Below are positions 34,583 to 45,872 of a DNA stretch of 64,000 bases, piece by piece (position 1 is the first letter of the stretch; the number at the start of each line of letters is the position of its first letter). Under the pieces are notes generated by a model. It did not search any database. It saw only the letters and a list, made by a program, of their open reading frames with translations, and was not told where the DNA came from. Position numbers and translations under genes: made by a program. Source of the stretch: Thunnus maccoyii (Eukaryota; Chordata; Actinopteri; Scombriformes; Scombridae); the NCBI RefSeq assembly GCF_910596095.1, contig NC_056543.1, forward strand, positions 18,896,042 to 18,960,041, in the 5' to 3' direction.

Positions 34583-37500
34583 CTGGGAAAAATAAAACAC
34601 ATTGTGTGAGATGGTGAACTAAAAAGCTACTAACTATAGTTATAATTAATTATTCTCTGATCCAAATGTATCATATATAATTGAAGTAACTAAAATTTTA
34701 GGTGGAAGTATTCAAATAATTTGGTTAGGTAAAAGTAGCAATACCACATGATAAAAATACTTATCAGAAAATTTAACTTAAGTAAAGAAGTATTTGCAAC
34801 AAAATGTGCTTAAGATATAAAAAGCAAAAATACTCATTATGCAGAATGGTCCCTGTCAGTGTTACATTATTATATTATTGGATCATTATCATTAATGTAT
34901 AATTAATATGTAAGCTGTACTTTAATATTGTAGTTGGTTGAGTTCGAGCTAAATTTAATTACGTCATATACTGTTGGGTAGTTTAATCTGTAACAATGCA
35001 TCATATTTAATAAACTGATCAACTCGATCTGTTGAATTAATGTAGTGAAGAAAAAAGTGCATTATTTCCCTCTGAAATGTAGAGGAGTAGATGTATAAAG
35101 TAGCATAAAATGAAAATGCTATATAAAGTGCAAGCACCCCAAAATTGTATTGAAGTACAGTACTAGAGTAAATTAATTAATTTACTTTCTACCACTGACT
35201 AAAATCCACATCATCTTATAGCTGGTATTTTGTTTGTATTACCTGGGTACCATACGAACAAGGTTTTGGCACAATGACCGAATGAACCACGTGCCATGCT
35301 TCCTCTCTCTAAATGAGACAAAAGACGGAACAGTGGCCACTCCCAGCAGGAAATCTGCATTACATGGGATGGAAATTTTAGGTTCTGGTTGCCTTATGGT
35401 TAGAGAAGGTTGTTGGTTCGATCTCTGGGCCGTAGGGCCATCAGACTCGATGTAGACAGCTGCCTGCTCTTGGGTGCCCTGGCAGGCCTGGATGAAAAAC
35501 AGCTTAGGTTTTGTAACCAAGGAGGAGCACCGAGATCCATTGAAAGGTTCCATCAGCTCCTTGAGTTCGACGGTGAGGCCATCCACGCCATATACACTTT
35601 GTTCCAGACCATGGCTAAGAACGCAGCATACCAGGCAGTCCATCTGACTATGGTTTCTTCTGGCAAGCTCCTGGATAACAGACAGCATGTCCTCCCTCTT
35701 ACAGTCTCTCCGTATCTCTACCTCAAAGCCCAGCCACTCAAACACAGCATTCAAATTTCCTGGAAGAGACGCAGATACGTGTAAATACATGCAAATATGC
35801 TGCAGTATGTCCACACATGGAGTAGGGCTTGAATACTGTTTTCCTTTATGATCAGAATTAGTCCAACTTACTTTCATCAATTATGGTCCCCTCCCGCATT
35901 CTGAGAGCCACTTTGGATTTAGAGAAGTTGTAGTTGTTTATTATCAAGCAGATACCTCTCTTTGCTGAATTCATTCGATACGTTCCCAAATCCTACAGAG
36001 ATAAATCAATGACCCGGAGTAAATGAAAACGGATTGTAATGTGTAATGTGCTTTATGCATCATGTACATCTTTTGCTAGATAATACATGTAATTATGTAA
36101 AATAAATAAAGAAATAATCAGACACCTCATTGTTTGTGTTTGCAGTCTGAAACTGTATGTGGCGAAAGGTCTTCGGTTTAGTGGAAGTCTTGTCTTCTTG
36201 AGACAGCGATATTTCTATAGCATCACTTCTCGCTATGGGACAGATAATCACAGGGTGGAAGGTGGAGGGGCAATGATTTTAGGCAAAGATGAAGTCCAAA
36301 AAATTATATTTGAATATTTACAGTTTCTTTTAAGTTCTGTTATTTCATTTAACTCATAGATTACCACAGAAAATACTTATAATGACCTTCTGAGGAGTCG
36401 TAGTTGCTTGTTCTGGTGCTTAATTCTCTCAGTCCATGTGACAGGTCCTCACAGTCATCTCCACCATGTACCACATTTGTACGATCTAAGAAAGTGATAA
36501 AAGAGGGTTCAGAAGAAATACATCCACTGTACTGTACTTAAAAATATGTTCCAGTTGTAAAACAACCAACCCAAAGAATTGCCAACAGCTGAAATTCTTC
36601 AGAAAAGAAGGAAAACGTGTATTAGGATCATAGTTCTCCATAAAATGTTTAAAAATACAGCATCAGTGTGTTCAGTATGAGTGTGTTAACATGTGCATCA
36701 GTGTAGCATTTTTATAGTTTTACAATTCTAGATGTTTTAATTATTATAATATAAAAATGAACCCATTTTTACAAAATGATTACTGTCATAAAAATAAGTC
36801 ATAAAATGAGTGAGTCATTGGATGGATGAGTCAAGTCGTGACTTTGTCATCAAAATAAGCAACATTTTTCTAACCGCGTAGCCAGTGTAAAGGACTAAAA
36901 GCCCTCAAATTAACCAGATACAGAGATATGACCAGGTATACAGAGTATTCGCTACAGTACCTGGTATTTCACCTGAAGCAGTACTTTCACTATTGAAAGA
37001 CTGAGGGACCTGATAAAAAAAACAAAACAGAACAAAACAAACATATATTAGATTGACTGTAGTAAAAAGAATAAAGAATAAAAGAAGAATAAAGTGTCAG
37101 TAACTCAGAGGAATTCAACACAATATCAAAGAACATACTTGGTTTTTTTCAGAAGGATATGACACAGACATCGGTTCACCCATCTCTTGGGCTATAGGGC
37201 CGCTGAACCTCTCTGTAGTTTAAAATGATAATAATAAAACGAAAGTTAAGTGATTTACAGACAGATTCATCAGAAAATATTAAAATTGCATGGAAATTAA
37301 ATCTTAATTATAAGAAAGACAAAAAATATTACAGCATTGTCATCCTCAGCTTACACCATCTACCCTAGTCCTTGCCTCCCCACCTTCAAGTCTGTGTGTG
37401 AGTGTGAGTGTACTGTACATCTTGCAGGCCCTGTCAAGTGATCACCACTCCCCGTCTGCACAGTTTAATCTCTGTTTCTGCTCTTCCTGCTTCAACCTGC

Positions 37501-39850
37501 TCTGCTCCTGGTGGTTCAGTGTAAAGTTTCTGTAGCTTACCCTGCACTTCTTCAAACCGGTTGATCTTTTCTTTCAATATGGGACAGACAGACTCGATTA
37601 TGTTCTTCAGTACACTTAAATTAGTGCTGTTGATGAGGTCCTTGTGCTCCATTTCCTGGAAGACTTCCAGTGTAGTCTGAAAAATGAGCAAATTACACTT
37701 AATTTTAGCATGAGGCACTTAAAAAATAATAACAATTGACTTTATGCAGCAGAAGCTAGCAGATTCCACATTTAGGTGATATAATTAACTTCTTTTTTAA
37801 GAATATTAAACATAGTATGACATTGTAATACTATCATAAAATACAATTTGTATGTGTGATATGTATATAAAGGACAGAAACTGCAGCATCTAACTCTTCT
37901 CTGGCTTCAGAAGATGAACTTCTACATGATTTTCATGGCATGTCAACTTCTGTTTTCACTGCAAACTACAAACATTGAAATTCTGAAGAAACACTTACAA
38001 CATTTTCATCCAGTTTTCTGCGCGGGAGCTGTTTGTTCAACAAGAACTTCACCTGTTTCAAGTCTTCATCAGTAATGTCCTCTGAAAGGTCGTAAAGCAG
38101 CTTCCTGGAATTACAGATAAATACAAAACAGATTTTCAGTGTTTCCAGGAGGTCTGATCCCAGATTGGACATAGATTCATTTACTCTGAATTTAATGGTA
38201 AATGGCTGCATTTATATGTATTTTCTGTGAACTAAGTCATGCTTAATAAGGTGGGCAGCCCACCTGTAAGGAGAGATAAGGCTCTCGGTTGTAGATACAT
38301 TGAGACCGAGGTCACGGACCAGACGGGTGCGTTGGATTATCAGGAGAAGCTCGGTCAGCAGATGTGGTTGCTCAGATGATAGGCGGTCTTGATCTGTCAA
38401 ACGGGAGAAGATGTCGCTGGCCAACTCCACTGAGGTTGTGCCTCGTCCCAAGAGGTCAGTGCAAAGAAATGCTAAAGCTTTCACCTCGTCCTTACTAAGG
38501 GCCTTGCCTGCATCTAATAGCAGCTTCTGGAAATCCATTTCCTGCACTAAAAGTGAGATACAGATATTTAGTTTTTCATTAGTGAAAAATTTAAATTTGA
38601 GAGTGCACTGTGAAGTAGATAATTCCTCTGTTTCCCAGCCCTTCATAGCTCATTATATGTATATACCCTCTTCCAAAAACATGGTGACATAACAATGTTA
38701 ATAAAACTGGATGACATTCTGTAGATGCTTGTGTGATTTTTTTTTTTTTTTAATCCCTTAACCAATTTCTCTACATGTTGCAGCTGGTTTAATAATGGTT
38801 AGTGCCTCTATATGTGTGTGAAAGAGAACATGTCAATGAGTTACAGTTGATAAGAAAATCGTTTTAGAGCCTACAAAGGAAAAAAAATCTCATAAAAGGA
38901 CAAAAATAAAGTCTTATTGTCGGGGTGGACTTTACCATTAGTAAAGGTAGGCCTGGGGCCCAAAACAGCTATAGATTTATTATGATGTTTACATATGAAA
39001 AGTATTGAATTATGTTACTATTCTAACTCATTGTACCCTCAATAATGTACAAAAGGCCCCAAAGCACTTTTAAAAAAAATGTGACTGTATATTTCTACTT
39101 AAGAGGAAAACATTTTACTGTTACATTTACCTGACAGATAAATGTTACTGGTTATGCTACAGATTCAGATTTTACTCACAAAATATAACAATTAAAATAT
39201 GATACATTATTATTGATTAAACTATCCAGCATTATATCAGAATTAAAAGCTCCAGCTTGAAAAGATGTTAGTAAATTTAAGTAGGCCTACATTGTGCTAA
39301 TAATTCCTCTCTTTCACTCTTCACTTTATGTAAAAATTTGAATGTATGACTTTTACAGTATTTTTACTGTGCTTTATTAATAGTTTTACTTTAGAAAAAC
39401 GTTTTGAGTACTTTCTCTACAAGTGCCAATACCAACATTTAGTTAGAGAAAAGTTGAAAATAAAGGGAGACAGAGTTTGCCTTGGGCCTCCTAATCATTA
39501 AATCCGCCCCTGCTTATTAAAGATAATCACAACAGCAGGCGCTATTTAATATATAACAATATGACCTGCCATCACATGATCACTTCAACACACTACAGCT
39601 GCCCTACAGTCACTGATTTTCTGATTGATTTGACCATTTCAACAGATTTTTATACTTAAACTAAACATGACTTGCGCAATCCTACCTGTTCAGAGACGAT
39701 CAGGTTTTCAGCAGGTCCGACTGAAAAGAATACTTGTTGTTAACTTCAACATACTCGATTTACTGCAAGCTGCAGAGTACTGACATGTGTTGTTTTATAT
39801 CCAAAAATACGAACTTCACAGAGACACAGAGATTGCGGTTCATGTCAAAA
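34420..39850 (-). CDS. casp10: Initiator caspase of the casp8/casp10 family, intact copy 2 (closest to casp10), 10 coding exons, 548 aa
   Basis: DED caspases bind FADD at death receptors and cleave effector caspases. Exons, all phase-consistent: 38264-38541 (ATG 38538), 37999-38104, 37541-37676, 37139-37212, 36961-37009, 36387-36485, 36126-36232, 35872-35992, 35243-35759, 34420-34582. Order: DED1 (MDFQKLLLDAGKAL, LVRDLGL), DED2 (KLLYDLSEDITDEDLKQVKF, FEEVQGKLQ), a linker, then p20 (YRMNSAKRG, LIINNYNF, catalytic His in CCVLSHGLEQ, catalytic Cys in FFIQACQG), an inter-subunit linker, and p10 (ADFLLGVATVPSFVSFR, GTWFIRSLCQ, MPQPAFTLRNKVVFP). ATVP.(Y/F)VSFR, the VPR-type end of that exon and MPQPAFTLR..VFPxP favour casp10 over casp8; QACQG excludes CFLAR. 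A non-coding first exon probably lies at 39686-39850. Confidence 0.85.
34701..35198. repeat. Non-autonomous element (ggtggaagt... type) in casp10-like last intron
   Basis: Starts taggtggaagtattcaa and ends tactttctaccactga, with shared internal blocks (aagtaaa, cagaatgg, tactgttggatagt-like) matching the element at 45229-45687. No coding capacity. Confidence 0.55.
35243..35759 (-). CDS. casp10: casp10-like main protease exon (p20 end, inter-subunit linker, p10 start)
   Basis: One 517-nt exon with both catalytic residues (His of SHG, Cys of QACQG) and the p10 block ADFLLGVATVPSFVSFR. Between them lies a linker whose TAQRSNQQPSLTIRQPEPKI segment is encoded by antisense tRNA-SINE-like sequence (35389-35445). 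Confidence 0.88.
38264..38541 (-). CDS. casp10: casp10-like DED1 exon with start codon
   Basis: Acceptor TAGTGCAG, then GAA and ATG at 38538; donor TACAG|GTGGGC. It carries LAFLCTDLLGRGTTSVELAS and ELLLIIQRTRLVRDLGL; the final RDL is the conserved DED motif. Confidence 0.85.
38921..39512. mobile_element. hAT-type MITE in casp10-like intron 1
   Basis: Left end cggggtggactttaccattag pairs with the inverted right end caggggcggatttaatgattag, a hAT-style terminus. It is flanked by cttattgt and cttattaa, an imperfect 8-bp target duplication. Copy 1 has the uninserted site (ccttattgtatcttgaac, about 29231). Confidence 0.7.
39686..39850 (-). other. casp10: casp10-like putative 5' UTR exon
   Basis: Conserved with copy 1; GAACAG|GTAGGA donor at 39685. 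The 5' end is undetermined. Confidence 0.5.
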
Positions 39851-40175
39851 CAAATCCACAAACAAGGAAGTAGAAATTGAAAGAAAAGTTAAGGAGAGGG
39901 TGCGACCTGTGAACCAGAGATGTGCATCGGACCTGTTTGACGCATATGCCCATATTTGGATGTTAATCAAAGATTGAAACGTATCCTGACTGGAGAATAA
40001 ATCGCACACGTCATTTTGGAAACAACCTCTAGGTTTACAGATTTATTGGTAACATAAAGTTAAAACCAGCATTCCATAAAAGCAGCTTAATAATCCAAAT
40101 GGGTGCAATGAGCTTTGTTTGAATCACGATGTTCAATATGTGGTCTAGGCAAACAGCCTGATGTGTGCTTGAACT

Positions 40176-40675
40176 TGTCATAGACTCATGGTTTTGGTTT
40201 TGTTTTCATTTTATATTACTGTATGTTCTTTGACGGGTTAATGTGTGCTGGTTTGTGATTAAGAGGTATTGTGTTTTCAGGGTTTTGGTTTTCTTTTTGC
40301 TCTGTTTTTCCCTCCACACCTGCACTGCATCAGTCCCTTCAGCTTTGCCCTGCTCCCTGTGTTTCCCTCAGCCAATCAGCTCCCAGCCTGCCTTGTTGTT
40401 TTACTACTTCAGGTTGTATTTTAGTCTTGGTTTCAGTTTGGTTGGATCCTCTGTTCTGTTTGTTCAGTCCGCTCTGTTTGCAGTCTGTTTCAGTTTTGCT
40501 TCTACATTTCAGTCTGTTCAGTTTCTTCAGTCTTGTCCTGTGTTCAGTTTTGCTCAGCTCAGCCAGCTTTTTGTTTTTGCCTGCACAGTCCCAAAATAAA
40601 GAACTTTTTTATTTATCAGCCTCGATCAGCCTGCAGTCTCTGCTTTTGGTTCCGCCTGTTCCTCTAATCATGACA
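40176..40675 (+). mobile_element. 500-bp solo LTR with 5-bp target-site duplication
   Basis: The sequence begins TGTCATAGACTCATGG and ends TAATCATGACA (TG...CA, with inverted TGTCAT/ATGACA ends). It is flanked on both sides by GAACT (40171-40175 and 40676-40680). A plus-strand AATAAA lies at 40595-40600. Long open frames inside (40243-40690) are pyrimidine-rich LTR sequence, not genes. Confidence 0.8.
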
Positions 40676-40680
40676 GAACT

Positions 40681-41957
40681 GAGGTCATGACAGTTCAAGT
40701 ATGATTATTATGTAATTTTTATAACTGTAAGTTACTCAAAATGAAAAATGAAAATGAAATGTTCTGTTCAACACTGAGGTCAAATTTGGTTCAGATAAGA
40801 TTTCTAACTCCTGGCTGCCAGACAAAATGTCATTTATTTTAACTATTTTAACTCAAATAAAAGACACTTCTCACTAATACTTATCGATATGTTCATTAAT
40901 TGTGTTATTTTACCAAATTGATAACTGGCGATGATTGACAAGTTGAATCAAATATTGTGCTGAACTAACATATGGTACTACATGTAGTGTGGTTTTAAGA
41001 TTATTTTGTTATTGCCAACTATTGCAAAATAAGGCGTATTACAGGTCATCATTTCCTAGAAGTTTCCTGGAAAGAACAAGGCTGTCTGGAACACATTTCG
41101 GCCTAAAAAGGAAGAGAAGCAGCTGTTGAAGGAAATTCTCCATTTAAACTCAAGTAAATACATGTATGTCATTATTCATTTATTTTTGGAAACTTAATTC
41201 TTGCTAAATGTTGAACTTTATGCTGCCTGTAAACAAATTTCACATTTTTTATGTTCAGCTGATCTACTGTGCTCTGACTAAAAGTCTCTTGTGGTTACAC
41301 AGCCAATAATTAGAATCAGTGAATGAACATTATCTTTATTTGACCTGTAATTAATATCACATTACAGGAAAATGTTTGGGAAAGGTATTAGGAAATTATT
41401 AGACAATTATTATGAAATCAAACTAGACTTGTAAATGAATTAATGTGATTTATTTTCTTTCTCTTACTGTAATATAAATTAAATAATAGTCTGACCTTGT
41501 GTGGGTTTTGGTTAAATTTTAATACCAACATTTGGTTTGTGGGCCAAAACTGTGCCACATATCAACCCCAAAACAAGCTAAAAATGTACGTCATAGTCAG
41601 GCTGCTCATTCACTTTATTTATTTTTTTAGAAATCTGCTGGCAGATGGTGGACTGAATAGTCAAGGAAATACAATTTACAGCCATGATACATTAATTCAT
41701 TGTACTTAAAATTAACTAACGAACAAACACACAAACACAATTATTTTGACACGAATTGTCCAAACATCATCACATAATACAGTAATATATGATTATGGCT
41801 ACAAAAACATGGCTTGGCGTGCAGGTTTATGTCATAATCAAACATAAAGGCAAATCAAACATAGTTCAAATGTTAAATCATCATTTTAAATTTGTGTACA
41901 AGGTGTATTAATGTGCAGGTAAGCACAACAAACTAGCTCTTTATGCAACATTAATAG
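40681..41957. other. Intergenic, nothing recognised
   Basis: AT-rich; no conserved frames. Confidence 0.5.
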
Positions 41958-42245
41958 TTAAAGGACCAGTGTGTAGGATTTAGTGGCATCTAGTGGTGAA
42001 ATAGCAAATTGAAACCGACTGAAAAACTCAAAAGGCCCTCTCTAAAGCCAGTGCTTGGTTTGTCCATTCTGGGCTACTGTAGAAACATGGTGGGCTCTGT
42101 GGAAGAGGACCTGCTCCCTCTATAGATATTAAGGGGTCATTCTAAGGTAACAAAAACAATTATACACTAATAACAACATTCTTATGAATATTATTTTCCA
42201 TTTCTGCCAATAGATCCCCCTAAATCTTACACACTGGTCCTTTAA
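41958..42245. mobile_element. 288-bp MITE with TTAA-flanked terminal inverted repeats
   Basis: The ends are TTAAAGGACCAGTGTGTAGG and, inverted, TTAAAGGACCAGTGTGTAAG, pairing over about 25 bp with one mismatch. The TTAA ends suggest piggyBac-type mobilisation. No coding capacity. Confidence 0.8.
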
Positions 42246-42611
42246 CTCTTGTAGGGGAAAGAATTAAACACACTGCTTCTTTTCTTTGAAAGTGTAATAA
42301 TACACTTGTCCTGATACAGAATTAAATAAAATAAAATAATGCAGTCAGATGAGGCCTGCACTCTGCATGGTATTTTCATTTATCAGGACACCTCATTGTG
42401 CTTTACAGATATTATACTGATGCCACACACACACATACACACAAACAATAACATATGTTCATGACAATGTCAATAAAACTCACTATTGGCAACAACACAT
42501 ATCCTCCATGTTCCTGTAGCAATGATTACAGTGAAATAGTCTGTTTTTTTTAGTTGGGAAGTAAATCATGAATAAAGTCAATCAACAACAGAGTGTCACT
42601 GATTATTTGTG

Positions 42612-42727
42612 TTAGTGAGTGTTTGGTTTTGGTTTGGTCTTCAGGGTCTTGATGTGACCGCTGCGTCTCACTCTGACGCTGAGCCACGCCCACAGATATG
42701 CCCCCGAGCTGTTGAACTTGAAGGACT
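42612..42727 (-). CDS. fam237a: fam237a C-terminal coding exon
   Basis: Acceptor CCTCCAAACAG. Encodes SFKFNSSGAYLWAWLSVRVR, then RSGH and a Lys/Pro-rich end before TAA. Phase agrees with the upstream exon, and the RVRRSG block resembles the mammalian C-terminus. Confidence 0.7.
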
Positions 42728-42738
42728 CTGTTTGGAGG

Positions 42739-42821
<83 letters not shown>

Positions 42822-45800
42822 GGCTAAGCATGGCACAGCATTTATGGTACAACAACATTTATACATTCAGCCACATCTACAAAAACGTTTGGGCATCATA
42901 CTGTATATTGTTAACTTCTTAATGCAGTATTGTGCCTCCAGCTCTCTTTATTGATTCAAAATTGTACTAAAACACAGATAAAGTATTCATGAAAGGACTG
43001 TAGTCGAGGGAAGTGCCAGTCCTGCTGTGGGATGAGTTGTACAATCTGTAGAATGAATGAGGTGATACTTAATTCCTTGATGAGCCCAAAGCAGCTCCAC
43101 AGGGTTCATCTATGCAATGTGGCGTCCCAGATTCTTCACCTTTTTAATTTTGTTTAATCTAGGTCCTCTTTCTTCAGCCCTCTTAAAGCAGCTTTGGCAA
43201 CAGTAATGAGGTTAAAGGTGAATTCAGTAAAAAAAAAAAAAAAACGTCACACATTCCCGAAAGAAGCAGAGCTCATCCTGGTTAAATGAACAACTGTGGA
43301 ATTTAATGAAACGGAGGGACCACACCTTGAAAACCACACTCAGCATCTACATGATAAAGTTGTAAACGAATTGAGAAAGAAAAAAGCAAATTTCTTTATT
43401 GATCTTATAAATGATGCTAAAGGGAACAGCAGGCAAACGTGGGAAAACATCAATAGAGTTCTAAAGAAAGACAGAAACAAAGGACGTAAAGGGTTTGGAT
43501 TACAAGTTTAGGGGATTTTAACTCAAGACAAAGTCCTGATTTCTTCTGTGTTTAGTAATTATTTTATAGATTCAGTTCAAGATCTGGCATGAGATTTTGT
43601 TTTATGAAGTAAGGTCACTATACCACTAAATTATAATCTCCCTGTTTTTAACATTTCTGAAGTGTCTGTGTCCTCCATAATCAAAATCTTGAGTCAGTTT
43701 AAAAGCTTGAAGACCAAAGATGTTTTTGACTGTGTTTTCTCGCAGTTATCTCTAAAGTAATTGAAAGACTAATTTGTGACCAAATTAGCCCATCTAAACC
43801 TTGGCCATTTCCCACTGCATATTCTGCAGTTTGGATTCGATAACATCATTCCACAGAGACAGCAAATTGCTATTTTATTGAACAAATTAAATCCAGCCGT
43901 GATAGGGGAGGTGTTGTTGATGCTGTTTTCCTTGATTTTAAAAAGGTTTTTGATACATCCAATCAAGTTCTTTTAACCAAACTGTCAAAGTTCAATTTCT
44001 CTACTAATGCATTATTTGGTACCAAATTTAGGAAAACTGCTTTCAGACAATCAGCATTTTCAGTCAGAGCAGCAGATAAATGAAACTCAGAGACTTCCCG
44101 CCCGTAACACTTAAAACATGGCTCAAGACAAACCAGTCATGTGATCACTGATCTAAACCTTTTTAAGGAACCAAATGTTTTCCAATGCAGACAATATGTA
44201 ATGTATATTTTATATGATTCTTTATATGTGATGTATTGTTTGTAAAGTTTGCTAATTGTATTGTCTTTAATTGTTTGTATTGTACTGTATTGTTTTTAAT
44301 ATCAGCTATATAACTAACTCTGGCCCAACAGTTGTGTCGTGCATGACTGCTGTTAAATAGACTACTAAACTAAACTAAACTAAACTAAACTAAACTAAAC
44401 TAAACTAAACTAAACTTCAGAGAGGGACCTGAAGCAGCGTTTCATCAGACCTGGCCTTTGACCCCAACATTTTCAGAGGCCTTGTTGCTGTCATCAGTAG
44501 ATAGATAGACTACTACTCATACAAAAGCAAAGACCTGGGGTTGGTGTGAAGCTGGTTGATTAGTTTTGCTTCATGATATTTGCAGCAGAGATGAGAGCAA
44601 GGCTGAATTTGTGATTTGAGAGCACAAAAGACATCATTTAAAAGTTTTTAATGGCTGTACACAATTACTGACTTGAGTTCTACTAAAATATATATATTTA
44701 AGAAAATATATGTTTATACTGTAGATATATATATTCTATCATTACATAATGACATATCTGATGTTTTGCGCCACTTTTATTACAATAAATGCGGCAAAAA
44801 ATAAAAAATAAATTAAGTGGGTGAATTTCATATGTTGTGTAGGATAGAATTTGAAATGCTGCAATTAAAGATTCAGGTTGTGTGTAAATATTAAAGAAAA
44901 CCAGACCAGTTGATTTTGACCTTTAGGATACTGGATAATTATTAACAGTTATTTAATTAAACTATTTCCTCTGACTCTTAATATTACTTAAACAAACCTT
45001 TAGAAGAAATTAGATTAGAGAACAGATTTAGTTGTTGGCTAGCGTTAGTGACTGTAGTCACTTAGTCACTCTTAAGATGTCAGACAATATGTGAATATAC
45101 GCTGAAAATTGTTTTATAAAAAGGTAATTGATAAGTAATTTATAAAAGTAATTGATAAATTGTGTATTTAAAGATTATAGTTGGATAGTTGGATCCAATC
45201 TGACCAGTCTTCCAGTCTTCTCTGCTACCAGTGGTGGAAGTTTCCAGATCCTTCAGTACCAGAAATATTATCAAAAAAAATGTTCTAGTACAATGTAAAG
45301 TAAAAGTAAAAGTATTCTCAGCATGCAGCAGAATGGCTCTGGTGAATATTATAATATTATACAGTATATCATATTATTGAATTATTATTACTGATGTATG
45401 TAATGTCTAAGCAGCATTTTAAAGTTGTGCCTACAGGATTAGTTCCTTGTAACTACTTATACAGTATACTGTTGGATAATTTTATCTATCGCCCACCAAT
45501 ACATTATATATTATGAACTAATCACAAGTTTTTAATGTAAAATCTTCATCTGTGCATAGCTAGTAATAATAGCTGTCAAAAGTAAAAGAGTATAGAGTAG
45601 CATACAATGGAAATACTCAAGTGTAGTGCTTCTAAGTTGTACTTAAGAACAGTTCTTGAGTAAATGTGCTTAATTACTTCACCACTGTAGCCTACCGACC
45701 AAAAACGGATTAATTATTTGTGTTTTAACTACTGGAAAAGTTCATAAAACGTCTGAATTACAAATTACAAATAAAATAAGGAGAGAAACATAGACAGCAA

Positions 45801-45836
45801 TGCGATAGTCCCACATTTACATGAGCCTCTCCTAAC

Positions 45837-45872
<36 letters not shown>

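Noticed and set aside
40243-40690. Two overlapping open frames of 118 and 139 aa
   Set aside because: They are Phe/Leu/Ser/Cys-rich readings of pyrimidine-rich LTR sequence, bounded by the solo LTR ends.
42550-42954. Frames with long Cys-Val or His-Thr runs
   Set aside because: Translations of the (CA)n repeat. Only the segment after the acceptor at 42727 is accepted, as the fam237a last exon.
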